From: Mugil cephalus
Taxonomy: Eukaryota; Chordata; Actinopteri; Mugiliformes; Mugilidae
Direction: 5' to 3'
DNA: 64,000 bases
Assembly (NCBI RefSeq): GCF_022458985.1
Contig: NC_061770.1
Location: 35,383,599-35,447,598 of the forward strand
Made by a program: the position numbers and the translations under genes. Under the pieces are notes generated by a model. It did not search any database, was not told the origin of the DNA, and was given only the letters and a program-made list of their open reading frames with translations. This document shows, piece by piece, positions 44,540-57,255 of this stretch. Numbering within the stretch: the first letter of the stretch is position 1; every line of letters starts with the position of its first letter.

Positions 44540-47500
44540 CTAGACGACATCCGACTCCACCACACATTGCTCGGTGTACTCTTTCACCAGCTCCACGCCC
44601 AACGTATTGTTGCAGAAGTCTGCCATGGGCCTCCAGAGCGGCGGGTCCAGGAAGATCTGACACATCACGTGACCTTTCAAGTTGGCGGTGTGGCGCTGCA
44701 GGTGGCACAGGAACTGCTGCCGAGCCAGGTTCAGGTCTTTACCAAACATGTCAATGTTCAGGTAATACCTGGTTAAAAAAAAAAAAAAAAAAAAAGTGCA
44801 TGAGTTTGTTATTTGATGAACCTAGAATTGTTGCGCTTCCTGGTGCATCAAAAGAAGCTATAATATACATAGAACAATGTACATCAATCTGGCATAACAT
44901 TATGACCACCTATTTAATATTGTTTAGAATGTAAAATATTGTGAAATGTCACAAATACTCAAGGATTAGTTTATAGGGTCAACTCACACGAGACATTTAC
45001 GCTGTGAATGTCTCGTGTGAGTTTCACACAGTGCTGGCATTCACTGGCGAAACAGATAGTTCAACACTTTTAGGATATTATTAGTTTTTATGCTATGCTA
45101 CGCTAACGTTCTTAGCGGCCAGTCCTCTAACCATGCAACTTTTGTCATTCTGGGTCAAATCTGACCAGGTCTGTTTGTCAATCTATAAAAGTCTAAAGAC
45201 AGCTTCTTCTCAACTACTTAGTATGCACCGATCAGCCACAATATTATGACCAACCATCACAATATTGTGTAGGTTTCCCTTTCCCTGTCTCCAAACCAGT
45301 TGTGACTCATCGGAGAATGGACTTGGACTATCTGAGGGTGTCCTGAATGTTGTTAGTGTTCCTAAAGCGTTTTTGAAGGAACGAAGGAATACCTAGTTTG
45401 AATGTTTCCAAGCAGAACGCTGAATTGTCACAAAATGGTGAATGTTATTCACTTCTCCTGTCAGTGGTCTTCATGTTGTGGCAGATTGGCTTACTTTACT
45501 CTACATTTTACTAGGTACGGTAGTTGTCTCTGACATAACTGTCAGAAATCAATAGAAGAAGAATTTAAAATAAAAGAATTTATGACATTTACCAGTCATC
45601 TCCAATGGGCACCCTGAAAGGGAAGGTGCAGAGGCTCGCCACGGTAGGGTTGGCCACATCATCCACCATCCAGTCAATTTCCTTCTTTAGCAGTATGGCC
45701 ATGTTACTGGGCATAAGCTTGAACGGCTGCCAGTCCTGAATGATGGTGGCATTAGGAAGGACCCCCTGCATCAGGTCAGTGGTCAGATAAAGCCGGTGGA
45801 TGGCTGTATGGTCAAGACGCACTGGAGGAGGACTGGAGGAGTTGCCCAGAGGGGATTGGATGTCTCCACCCAGGCCAAGTTCAGACAGGTGGAGCTTGAG
45901 GTCTTCAGCTTTGAAGCGTACCAGCAGAATACCCTTTGGAAAGAAAAGCTAATGTTTAGGCTCAGTAAAAACAACAACTGATATAAAGACTAATAGCATT
46001 TTTGTTTTGTGTACCTGCTTAGTTATGATGCGATACTTCTGAAAGTCCTTGGGTCCAAGCTGATCATCACGGGTCAGGCGGGTCACTTTGACTTCTGGGT
46101 ACTTGGATTTGACGAGTTCGGAGCAGAAGCGCAGCAGAACTCCAGCTACGCCCTTACCTCTTTCCTGAGGGGCCACACGGAGTCCTTCCACCAACATTGT
46201 CTCGCCATTGTCAATCACACACACGGACTCCAGAGCAATCTATCAAGCACAACAGACAAGATGGAGGAAGATGCAAGACAAAAACAAAACACTAAGCAAA
46301 ATAAACTGGCCATCTAAGCCTATGTGACAGCAGAATAAGTAATGTACAGGCACTTGGTCATTTGGAATTTGTGGTGGGTTTCTGCTATCATGTTTTGGTT
46401 TAAAGATCTTGAATCTTAAGCTAAAGCTCTAGCATTAGCATTTGGTCATAAAGCGAATGTGGATAAAAATTGTCCTTCGGAGCATAGCTGGGCAAGTTCT
46501 TGGAAACGTTGATAGGGGCTCAGCCATTTGGATTTGAATACCTGCTCCTTGAAAAACTGAGTCAAACTGAATCAGCAAAGATCAGTGCTTGACTTTGTGG
46601 TTGTATCCACATCTGTACGTGTTGTACACTTGGGTGAAGAGACGCCTCCAGGATGCATTCAGAGGAAGGTTGGGAACATGGAATGCAAATGTTTAAAAGT
46701 TTAAGTCGCAAGACCTTTCTTCAAAAGATTGTTTGTGCTGGAGAAGGAAGCCTGAAGAAGGCGGTCTTTCAGGCCTGGTCGGCCCAAGGGGTCTCCGGAA
46801 AGAAGAGACCGGTATCATGAGGCCACAGGGAAGCAAAAGCTCGGGTGTGGAAAGAGAACTTTGACCCTGCCTTCCTTGTCCATATCACTGGAAGAGATTG
46901 TTGAGGTAGCTAAGAAGCTCTCCAGTGGCAAGTCATCAGGGGTGAACGAGATCCTGAGGTCTGGGACATTCTAACTATCAGGGTATTACACCTCTAAAAC
47001 TCCCTGGGAAAGTTTATTGCAGAAAGTCCGACTGAACTTATGATTCAGGAAAAGCAGTGCGGATTTTGTCCTTAGGGAGTGTCATGGGGGTTTTATAATT
47101 TTGTGGGGGTTATCCGAGGGAAGGATGGGGCACCATTACTGTTGGTTCGGTACGGGTGCTGTTACAGATCATCATGGTGATGAGAGAGCTGATCTGCAAG
47201 GCAAAGCTTTTGATTTACCAGTTGATCTACGTTCAGACCGTCACCTATGGTCATTAACTTTGGGTAGTGACTGAAATAAGGTTCCTCTGTATGTAGGCCG
47301 AGCTCAGCCTTAAAGATAGGGGGAGGAGCGAATGTCAGGGTAGAGTCAATGCTCTTTTGTGTCAAAAGAGGCCAGCTGAGATGGTATGGGGGCATCCTCA
47401 GTAGATGTGCCTCCCTTTAGAGGCTTACTGGGTAACGCCAACTGGGAAGAGACCCCAGAGTAGAACCAGAATTCACTGGACAGGTGATATATCTCATCTT

Positions 47501-48220
47501 GCCCGGGAACGCCTCAATATCCCCCAGGAAGAGCTGGAATGTGTTGCTAGGGAGTGGGACGTCTGGAATTCCTTGCTTAACCTGTTGCCACCTCGACCCG
47601 ATCTTGGATAAGAGGAAGAGAATGTACGGACAGATGTCCTCCATCTTTCACTATGTTTTTTTTCTTTTTCTTTTATGCAGTTTCGCAAATGTTTCCTTTT
47701 TGACCTTTTAATGTTCTCCATCCAAACACGAGAAGCTGTGACCTCTTCTTTTGCTGTCAGGAGATTAACCATCATGTTTACTATTGTGCACGTTTGAGAA
47801 GTACCATTCCCACTGATTCTTGAGATTTGTTGTGTGTGCTCTTAGCTGGCTTTTTGTTAGGAGCTGGATACATTTAAATCACACTTGTGAGGTCAGGAAC
47901 CATGGAGAGCTGTATGCAGGCTGCTGAATAGTCAGTAAATCTCCCTAAAATGTATAGCCACTCTTTAACCCATTAAGAATTTACCAGACGTGAGTTTAAC
48001 TTACCACTTTCCCCTGTTTGCGAGCCAGTATAACTGTTCGGTTGGTCTCCTGCAGCCAGCTGGTGTATCTAGTGGGAAGATAGTCAAGACCGCCGTAGAT
48101 GTCCTGGCTCATGGCCATGATTTCATCAAAGTCCTCCTCAGTGGCTACAGCAAACTGAAGGCCTGCCTGGGACAGGGCCTCTGGGAGCAGGGGCATAGTC
48201 AGGCTGGTATCAATCTTCAT
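44540..48220 (-). CDS. hisat: Histidine N-acetyltransferase (HISAT/NAT16-like), four coding exons
   Basis: GNAT-fold enzyme. The fish family member characterised in tilapia acetylates L-histidine with acetyl-CoA to N-alpha-acetylhistidine, abundant in fish brain and lens; mammalian NAT16 is the homologue. Minus-strand exons are 48220-48005, 46239-46015, 45933-45593 and 44768-44540. Phases 0, 0, 2 join to 336 aa (human NAT16 369). The first exon has ATEEDFDEIMAMSQDIYGGL and YLPTRYTSWLQE. The second has the acetyl-CoA motif LRVAPQERGKGVAGVLL, with the Q/RxxGxG/A loop at about 97-102. The third and fourth exons (LTTDLMQGVLPNATIIQDW; YYLNIDMFG) form the vertebrate-specific C-terminal half. The start was chosen at the first ATG, with A at -3; further 5' UTR exons are possible. 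Substrate specificity is inferred from the family. Confidence 0.9.
44884..44940 (+). mobile_element. Terminal fragment of the Tc1-derived MITE
   Basis: CAATCTGGCATAACATTATG with ACCACCTATTTAATATTGT matches the left end of the family. The rest is missing. It lies in the third intron of the acetyltransferase gene. Confidence 0.75.
45068..45530 (+). mobile_element. Composite repeat with Tc1-derived MITE in the acetyltransferase intron
   Basis: GTTTTTATGCTATGCTACGC, CCATGCAACTTTTGTC and CTTCTTCTCAACTA (45085-45220) match 35590-35720 and 5630-5690. The MITE follows at 45227 (CACCGATCAGCCACAATATT) and ends near 45495 (TGTTGTGGCAGATTGGCTTA), with its middle deleted. Confidence 0.75.
46600..47640 (+). 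mobile_element. Decayed LINE, reverse transcriptase to 3' tail, in acetyltransferase intron 1
   Basis: 46868-46965 reads as a LEEIVEVAKKLSSGKSSGVN-like segment, typical of the region just before the RT palm in fish LINEs. 47370-47610 holds the C-terminal block ISHLARERLNIPQEELE...VWNSLLNLLPPRPDLG, a hallmark of the same elements, ending with GGATAAGAGGAAGAGAATG. Stops and frameshifts are frequent. It is antisense to the host gene. Confidence 0.75.
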
Positions 48221-49800
48221 CTTGAAACAACTGATGAGATAGAAAGTGAAGGAGAGATTATAGTGGATTGTTGTTGTTGTTTTTTTTGTGTGTTGTTGTT
48301 TTTTAGTGTTTCAGAACAGGACGTCATCCTCAGCTTGCCCAAAATAACCAGGCGTCCTTCATTTTCTTGAACCATTCTTCGCAGAATCACCATGATGTAC
48401 CACAGAGGAAAAAAATGATTATCACCCAATCACCTGTTAGAAACCACACAAAGTCAAGTGAAGCACATTACCAGTCCCAAAGCACCGATTAAAGAGAGAA
48501 ACAGACAGAAAGATGGGACAGCAGACACATGAATTGTAAGATTGGCACATATCTTGATGTTTATTTCTCATCCTATAAATCCTGTAAATCACCACACCTT
48601 CGCCCTCTTAATTTCACTCATACTCTTCATTGCTTGGGTTCCAAAAACACTTCACAAACCTGTCATATAAAAGTGTGTAGGCACTCAAATGGGCTGTGGA
48701 TCCTTGCAATGGGCACACATTATTGTTCAGGAAGCAAGCAAAGTGTTGTAGAAGCTAGCAAAGACTGAATGTTATACAGTATCTAAAAGAATCACCAACC
48801 AACCCCTCTCAGAGTGCACTGACACCATTCGTTGGGTCTCTACACTGAAGAAAGCAAAAACGAGTTTCTTGCCCTCGTAGAAGATTTTCTCATTTAATCA
48901 GTCAGGATACAATGCTTTAACACATTATCCAGTACAAAATGATCAAATAAAGTAAAAAAAGAAAGAAAGAAACATGCAATATAACAGAAAGAAGCCATAC
49001 AAAAAAAATTCATACAATATGATAAAGTGAAAGAAAATACAATCATTTTGATAATGTACAAAAACATATAGGTAGGACTGGGTATAACATCTCAGCTTTA
49101 AGCACTTTCTTCTATTTGTTACATAATAAATAACAACCTGCATTTAAACTTTCCTGCTTAAAGAGAGGAATCTGGAAAAAAAAATGCAATTTACATTTTC
49201 CAAACGGCCCAGAACGAGGGCAACACCGCCACAGAAACACAAACATGTCCAAGACCAATCTGACTGCAACCACAAATTACTTTACAGACACATTAGCAAG
49301 GAAACTTTACTTTACCCCTGTAGGCTACCAGCCATGAAACATGCATGAAACATGAACACTCAAACATCAGCTGCAATACTCTGATAAAGACCTAAAATGA
49401 TATTAAACGAGATTAAAGTGAGTCAGCAGGTATACCGACAAAGAGAAGGCAAACTGTCCCAACACATAGCAATTAAGCTAGTCACAGACCGTCCCTGTCT
49501 ATTGAGGCAAAGAAATTCAGTCTACCTTGGGCTACATTGAGGCTTCTGCTCAACAGGGTCCCAAGCTCTGCTAGAAAGACTAAAACTACACAGAAGCAAA
49601 ATGACACCAACAACTCAACAAGGAAACCACCAACTACCAACCTCTCTCTCCTTGAATTTAGACCTTGGTAACATACATAGAAGACGTCAAGAGACTGTCC
49701 CTGTCAACCATGTTCTCAACTACTAGAAATTTTGGAAAAGGCATTTTTAGCCGAGAGTAGCACTTAGGCAAAATGTGCAGGAGCATGTCTTATTGGCAGT
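48221..49800. other. Upstream flank of the acetyltransferase gene, no further gene
   Basis: The minus strand just upstream of the ATG has an acceptor-like CTTTCTATCTCATCAG (about 48232-48247), so the ATG exon may have a spliced 5' UTR. No upstream exon, CpG island or TATA box was recognised. Confidence 0.4.
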
Positions 49801-49802
49801 TA

Positions 49803-50074
49803 CTGCGTTTCCATTCCCCCTAGAAATGCGCAAAACCCAAATAACACAATAATAATAATAAAAAAAATGGTAATGTTAACACCTACATTTCTAAAAACCT
49901 CTCAGAAACACTTTTACGCTCTCGTGAGGTGGTTTTTCAGAAAGTTGGCGCAAAAGTCCAATGGAAACATGGAGATGACACAGTTCAAATCCATCTTCCT
50001 CACCTTCAATGGTGCAATTGAAATTTCAGAAATATCGCTTTTATTTAGCGAAAGAATGGAATGGAAACGCAGCT
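49803..50074. mobile_element. MITE with CTGCGTTTCCATT ends, second copy
   Basis: CTGCGTTTCCATTCC at the left and GGAATGGAAACGCAG at the right are exact inverted repeats. Inner words match 11741-12140. Confidence 0.8.
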
Positions 50075-50520
50075 AGTGATATAGAATATACGGGCAAATC
50101 CAAATGAGTACTAAGCAGCAAAACTTTGTGCAAAGTAATCAACCTCATCAATATACAAAATAATCTGGAATCAGTGACATATCACTGACTTGTGTTATTC
50201 TGCTGAATAACCAGTTTGATGGGTTCTAAAATTTGCGTTCACACAATGTCAGGGTTGCAGTGTGTGTTTAAAGGGAACGGGGCTTGAAGGCTACATGGAT
50301 GGACAGCAGGTACATCTTCAGTGTCACGCAATATACAAAAAAGCCTGGATTGCCTGATAGTCTATGCGGTTTCTGGAGTAGATCTTCACAACTCTTCTCA
50401 CCTTTGAGAAACAAAGACCTGACCTGCCATACAACTCAGAGTCTGTCCCAATTAGACCAAGTTAACCAATTTAATTTGCGTTGGGTCATTTTCTTTTTTA
50501 CTGCAGGGAATACCACTGAC

Positions 50521-50562
50521 CTAACCCTTAACCCTAACCCTAATCCTTAACCCTAAATGTGT
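50521..50562 (+). repeat. Short CCCTAA telomere-like run
   Basis: CTAACCCTTAACCCTAACCC and a following CTAATCCTTAACCCTAA, oriented opposite to the 6893-7515 array. Confidence 0.8.
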
Positions 50563-50757
50563 GCAAATACTCCACTAAAGATGAATCCCATACTACTATG
50601 ACATGTAAGTCCTGAAATACAACTAAAGTACTACTGTACAAGTACCACTGCAATGCATATGAAAAGCAGTTCACTAAAGATCCATCTAAACTATCCCATC
50701 TAACAACACTCTGTGGAGTAGTATTTAATACTAGTAATGGTGCTGGGTTGCTGCCTG

Positions 50758-50837
50758 TTTTTATACAGGCTATACATATCTGCAGCTCACAGTATGTAGC
50801 ACACCAGCTGTCTGTTCTCGGCATATGTATTCAGGAA
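50758..50837 (-). repeat. Interspersed repeat copy, inverted relative to 4947-5028
   Basis: The reverse complement contains TGTGCTACATACTGTGAGCT and GCAGATATGTATAGCCTGTA as in 4947-5028, with few mismatches across about 80 bp. Confidence 0.75.
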
Positions 50838-52690
50838 TATAGATTTATTATTTTCTACTGGGTTTTATTAGTCAGCTTTTAGAATTGTAACACATGCAGC
50901 CCCTCATCACAACTGTGTGTTTTGAGGCAAGAGACAGTAAACTTTGAACGAGAACAAAAACACACTGTGGCTGCTCGTTAATTGACACAATCGACACATC
51001 CTGCTGTCGCCGTGTGTTTGAGAAGCACCACAGACACCAATTTTCTTGCAAAATCCACAAAAGTCTTCAAGAGACATGACACCACAATCAGTCCACAAAA
51101 AAAAAGGCTTAGAAGAAAGCGACAACAATCTGATCTGTGATCCACAGGGTGTAACTCGGACAAAAGCCTCTGAGGTGGCCTGTTCACATACAAGCTACAA
51201 CCTTTTCCCACACATTTCAGTGTAACACAAAAGCAAGTTGCATGTCTCTTGCTCTTGTCTTAGCTTCTTATACCCGAATGTACCAGACTAGAGTGAGGTG
51301 TACAATGGAAGCAGCGAATTGTGTAAATACGACAATTGAAACTTGAGGCTGCACTCACTGACGTAGAGTCTGGAGTTAATGGTTAAACATCTGCAGTTGA
51401 TCTGGTGTATAAGACAACCTTGGCAACAATCCTCTGACTGGCTACACTGATACGAAGCCACTCCTCCATAACCTGCTCGTTTGTGTGTCACAGGGTAATT
51501 ATCGGTTTGTTGAGGCCAACACAGAAATGCGAGACATGTCCTAATAATCTATCAATGAGCCATGTGAGCTGAAAGGGAATTTGCAGTCAAAACACTGTCT
51601 GGTCAAAGCAGACACACACATACACACACTGTGAGCGCTGGTATTTTTCCATCATGCTTTGATGCTTCGAGATGATCCCACCAGGCTCGGCTGGATAAGT
51701 CCAGTCCTGCCAAATGACAGTGATGCCTCTTTTTTTTTTCTGTGTGTGTGTTTTGTTTTGGCGTTTCTGCCTCCCCCTTCTCACACACTCATTGATTCAT
51801 TCTCCTTTTTCACTTTCTCATGCTCGTGTTTAGCTTCCTCTCTTCCTCAGCTGGCAGTGCACTCCAGACAAAATGGAATTTGGCAAGTTTGCAAAGACTT
51901 TTTTTTTTTTTCGAGCTGCCGCCCGAATGCGCGGCTGTGAGCAAATGCTCGCCGCGGGATTGGAAGTCTGGTGGTGTTGGCGGTGCCCACGCGGGATAAA
52001 GGATGCACAATCATGGGGAACAAACACGATCAAACGTAGCTTTCTTCTTTTGTTTTTGACACTACGACACTTTTGCTGTCAAGCACACCTGGCTAAATTT
52101 CTTTTTTTGTCTCTGCAAAGAGAACAAATACAATTTCATTTGGAGTTTGCCGCCAGCTGTCTTTGACTCCCCCACACGTATACACAGAATTGATAGGACC
52201 AGCAAAAAGAACAGGTTTCTCCAGCCTCTGAATAGTACAAGTACAAGGAACACACCATGTCTCCGGTAGATTATCCTGTTGGTCAAGTGGTGAGAACATG
52301 GGGCACCAAAATCATTCATGTCTCCTGGGTAGATCCTTGGCTCCAGTGCTTCATGCCAGTAGGCTCCATGTTGACGTATACACACTAGCATATCACTCTG
52401 TTGCACGATTGCAGGCTCCATTTTTCCCACGTAGCCCCCGCCTATACATAAAACAAACCATTGACAGACAGGCACCAGAAAATGATTAGTAGGTGAATCT
52501 GTCAGGAACCACTCTGTGCTTGTTGGCATCAAAACAAGACAAATGTGCTTTGGCATTACCGCGTCCGTCTGCAGGGTCGATTATGCTTCAAGCAAATGCG
52601 TGTGCATTGCGTTGCGGCATAATTACCCGTTCTTTGGGCGCTGTATCGTTCTGAATTCAAGTCATATTCTCCTTTGACTTTGAATAAGCT
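50838..52690. other. No recognisable gene
   Basis: Overlapping open frames around 51600-52556 lack any family resemblance. A T/C-rich stretch lies near 51780-51850. Confidence 0.4.
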
Positions 52691-53013
52691 TTTTGCCGTT
52701 GGGGTATTTTCCCCTACCCAAATTTCGGTATCGGCGTAGGTATCGGTATTGGCATCAGTACGGGGTGCACAGCTTTCTCAGGGCTAATTATTTCAAATTT
52801 GGCATTGCTGCAACAGAAACGCACTTTTCGGGGGGACACATAATGCACATAAGCTTTTTGGCTTTGGTGTATTAGCGTCTCAAATTTCGGTATCGGTATC
52901 GCTGTCGGTACAGGGTGCACGGCTTTCTCAGGGCTAATTATTTCAAATTTGGCTTTGCTACAACAAGGACACACTTTTTTTGTGCGGGGACACATAATGC
53001 ATGATCTTTGTTT
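52690..53013 (+). repeat. Two-unit tandem duplication, period about 162 bp
   Basis: AAATTTCGGTATCGG starts at 52720 and again at 52882. Both units continue through GGTGCACRGCTTTCTCAGGG, CTAATTATTTCAAATTTGGC and GGGGACACATAATGCA. Each holds a short (GGTATC)n run that differs in length. Confidence 0.9.
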
Positions 53014-54960
53014 TGTTCTTTGTTTTTTTGTTTTTTAGGAACATTCCCAACGCAGTGCCAATAGGACCAAAACTCCAAAAACATTAACGGTCTTTAACAC
53101 CTGTGTCCAGTAACGTTAATCTGTGAACTTATTCTGTTTGTTTGTTTTTTTGTATGCATCTACCACAAGGGCTTATTAGTATAGAATTTAGATTAGGTTT
53201 ATGTTATTAATTAAAGAGGACGTGAAACAAACAGAACAGGCACTAACATAGAACATGTGCGCATATTTTAAACATAATACTGAATTAAAATGTGGAAACA
53301 AAAGAAAAAAATCAACCATTTTAAAGAAAATCGTCTTTTTAAATTCATTTCTGATACGGTTTGTGGCGCCATCTCTATTTTACGTCACTCCCTACATCAT
53401 CGGATGGGTTAGTTGATTTGGTCGTTAGTGAGGAAGATGCAGTTTAGGGAAAAAATCTGTCAGAAAATGAGGCAGATTTTTAAACCAACTAACCCAATGG
53501 CCTTCGCGATTGAGCCATCGATTATTGGTGTACGTGCTCGAAAGTTTAACACCAGAAACCCTCAAAACAGAAATGGAAGTGTCAAAAAAGGACTCAGTGA
53601 TGAGTAGCTCCACCATTCCTTAACCCTAATCCATTCTTAATTCAATCAGTTCAATGTTTGCTCCTGCTCCATTTCTTCTTTTTGCATTTTGAAGCTCTAC
53701 TTAGAAACTTCTTCAGATCCAACAGATCCTTCCTTTTGAGTGCAGCTAGCCAACGGTGGAGAACAGGTGGTGGTGTCAGTGGCAAATGATGGAAATGAAC
53801 AGGTTTCTCCTCCCAGTCTTTAACTTTATAAAACTCCTACTGTGACCATCCAGGAGCAATGCAGAACATTCTTCCTTTAATTGGTTTTGTAACCCGCTCC
53901 TCTTTCCCTGTCATTTTCATGTTTTGCGTGTTTGTAATCAACTAAGTTTAAACTTAAATGGCTGGATTTTAAAATTCCTTTGGCCGTCAGTGTTAAAATT
54001 TAAATAATCTTTGTAGTATGAAAGACCGTCTTTAAATTATCAGAATTACGTTTGGTGTTTCATTTCTTCTTTAAATAGTATACAGTTTGAAGTGATAAAA
54101 TATGTACTTAAATAATACCGTAGGTGTAGGAATATCTAAACCAGAGATGACAGTAGTTACCAGTAAGGTAACCATTGTCATCCACCAAATATCTTTGAGA
54201 AACCTGATTTGTTAAAATTTAAAATCCCAATAAGTCACAATGGTAATTACCTTTACGTACAATTCCACCCATTTCACATGAAATTAAGTCTATTAATCTT
54301 ACTTAACCAATTATATCTTTTTAATTTGTGATTTAAATAATATTTCCACAGGTGAAAGGAAGTGAATTATAATTAAAAATAATAATAATCAGTGTGTACC
54401 CATGCTGCCATTAACCAGTTTGATTGGGGGAAGACTTAATCAATTACTTTTGATTTAGAAATGTGTTTTAAGACATGCTCATTTTATCTGGGAGCCGGCC
54501 CCAGCCCTCGTACCCCAACCCGAAGAAAAACATAACTCTTTGTCACAGTTTGATTCATTTGCTCCACTTGCATTTGAGTATGATTATTTTAATTAAGCCC
54601 GTTGGTGTGTGCGTGGAGTCAAAAGGAGGTCGGCAGGGTTGATCAGCAGTATCATCAGTTTCACAGGCTCTGGGGGTGTGACTAAAAAGGGCATTGATGC
54701 CCTACTCAGGAATCAGAACTGTGAACCACCACTATCCCAATTATTCTGTGAACACTCATGCCCCAATTTCTTTTTTTTTCTCTCTTTTTACTTTGAATAT
54801 AGGGTGTTTTTCCGTACCACCAGCTTGGGTTGCGTTCCAGATCTCAGAAGTCTGCTCAAAAACTCCTAATATACCATGGAATACGGAAACAACAGGAAAA
54901 AGGCTGTTGATTTTACACAATCCAAGCAAAGTGTCAGGATAACCATTACCACCCAGGTCA
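53014..54960. other. No recognisable gene
   Basis: AT-rich with no exon-like segment of known family. A short frame at 53413-53607 is not recognised. Confidence 0.4.
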
Positions 54961-54966
54961 TGTTAA

Positions 54967-55072
54967 TCCAAAAGACGTTTAAAAAAAGGCAACTGGACTT
55001 GTAGAGTAGCTACGACAAAACGTCTTCTCAAAACTCTACGAGTCCAGTTGCCTTTTTTAAAAGCTTTTTGGA
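54967..55072. repeat. Long inverted repeat (about 39-bp arms, 27-bp loop)
   Basis: 54967-55006 and 55034-55072 are near-perfect reverse complements around the core AAGGCAACTGGACT(T/C)GTAGAG. The core recurs singly at 62522-62545 and in part at 455-475, so two oppositely oriented copies of a teleost repeat end abut here. Confidence 0.9.
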
Positions 55073-57250
55073 TTTGAAGATTTCATACTACGAAGGCTGA
55101 CGTTGTGAAATGCATATGCATCCATTATCACAAATTCAAGCAACAAAAAGAAAGCCTCAATAACCCCTAAACTAAATCTTGTTGCAAATGGGCGTGGTTA
55201 GTGTGGTAAAGCAGAAGATGCTAGCAGCCACTGTGTGAGCTGCCAGATGCTAATGTTAAAATTTGGACCCCCAATCTTGGCTTGGTCCAACGGACGTGGT
55301 CGTCAAAGCCGGTTTTTAGGGGTGTTCAAGCACACTCACCACTAACACATACAGTCATTACCCCAAACTTTTACTGTTGTTGTTGTTCAGTAGGAGTTTG
55401 CTAGCTGACGTTTTTAATCTCTCTCTGGTAAGCTAATACTGCAGTTTGTCAATCAACCACTGTCAACAGTTTAGACTGGAGCTGTTGTCGTGTTATTAAG
55501 CTTTTGGTAGGAATATGTGTTGATGTTAAAGCCAAGGTATAAGCTAAACAGACTTGGCCGAGAAGGACCGTAAACCAAAGCAGACTCCAGCACCGAGCTG
55601 TGACGTCAACAAGAATGAAAAAGGTGAGGTGGAATAGATTGGAGTCTGCAGGGTCTGTTCAGTCCAGAGACAAAGGCAAAGTCTCTTAGGCAGGGTTGCC
55701 TGTCTTTATTGACCATCATATCCTTGTTTTTTTGTTTTTACTCTGACCCTAGAGTCGCCCCTGTCCTGACATAAACTGCAGTGGGAGGGGCCTATGAGGA
55801 CTGCCTCAGAATATCGGTCAATTTTTCCAAACAAGCAAATGAAACTAAACTCCTTATTATCTACTATTTCATTGTTTAAAAGGCTGATGTGTCCTGGCCA
55901 AGGAGGAACTGGTACAAGTGGCAATGGCACAGTCACAGGGCTCAAGTTACTTCAGAGAAAAGGGTTTTGTAAATCAGTTTAACTCAGTTTAATTTTCATC
56001 AATTGGCAAAAATTGTTCCGGAAAAGTTGTCTCCTGGATTTCTACGTTGTGGATTCCAACCTTTATATTGAAAGTGTTTGTTTATGGGAGAAAGCTTGTT
56101 CCCAGGACTAAACAATATCCATTAACAGCTATAGATTTAAATAGATTCAATATAAGTGGTTAATGAGAACCTATATTCATCCCAGACACCTGCAGGAACC
56201 AAGAGAGGTACCTTGATTCATGGCTGTATTTGGAAAGGCGAATGTATACAAGAATTTTGGAGAAGGGTAATTAACACAATCTCCAATATTATAGACAAAG
56301 AAATCCCAGTGTGCCTGGAGATCTGTATGATGGGTCTTATTCCAGAAACCTTAGCTCTTGGAACTCGTGAAAGTAAGCTGGTGAATAAAGATAAAGCGTC
56401 TTATAGCCAGACATCGTCCATGGTTGAATTCATGGATTGGACCTTCTAAAAGATATGAGATTCATTCCTCCGATTTTTACAATCAAGGCCTGATATCTCA
56501 TCAACTTTGGATGTAACCTACAAAGTGAGACCATACCCACCGTCTCTTTTCTAATTTTGACATTTTCAAGTCACCATTAGTTACATATCATCTGTCAATT
56601 ATTTGTTGGTCTGCAAGTGAGAACCCTTTTCTTAGGACTGGTGTTTGAGGGTGGGGGTAAATCGGACTCTGGGTAAGTTCACCATTGGTGATCATATTGT
56701 CTTGGGGATTTCAGTAAGAACCTTGGGGGCACAAAAACCCAAACAGGAAGTGGGACAATGTGTTTAAATGAGAACCACAAAACATGAAATGGTTATCTTC
56801 TTCATCATTAATCAGTTGCAAAAGAAAAATAATGACTTCAGGTTTTTTTTCAGTCCTTCAACTGGCGACAGTTTTAGTTTCCCCCTCATGGGAAAATTGG
56901 ATTTTCTGCATTTAACCCATCCATTGGTTCCCACGGCATGCAGCACGGAGCAGTTTGAGGGGGTTAGGTGCAAGCTTAAGACATTTCAGCCATGGACATA
57001 ACAAGGGGCTTACGCTTGCTACTCTGACCATTACTCATTCTCCAGTGATAGATGGTTATGTTTCAACAAAAGAATTTTCTAAACCAAATAAGGTTTTACA
57101 GAAAATAAAGAAATGTAATAAAAGCTAGCACATCTCAAAGTTCTTCCTTAGACGGTCACAAATTTTTTCTAATCTTAAACATTTTAACGACAGTCGTCCT
57201 TAATTATAGTGTTGCGGTATGAACTGTATGTATATCCATCACACACTTTG
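55073..57250. other. No recognisable gene
   Basis: Only short, unmatched open frames (for example 56156-56449) and no clear repeats. Confidence 0.4.
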
Positions 57251-57255
57251 TTAGT

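Noticed and set aside
44470..44934. 154-aa plus-strand frame
   Set aside because: It is mostly antisense to the last acetyltransferase exon and runs into a poly-A/Lys stretch.
47405..47611. 68-aa frame with a convincing protein-like block
   Set aside because: It is the C-terminal end of a LINE open reading frame, not a host gene.
52714..52995. Minus-strand frame with two repeated Cys-containing blocks, like zinc knuckles
   Set aside because: It is produced by the 162-bp tandem duplication; there is no splice context or family match.
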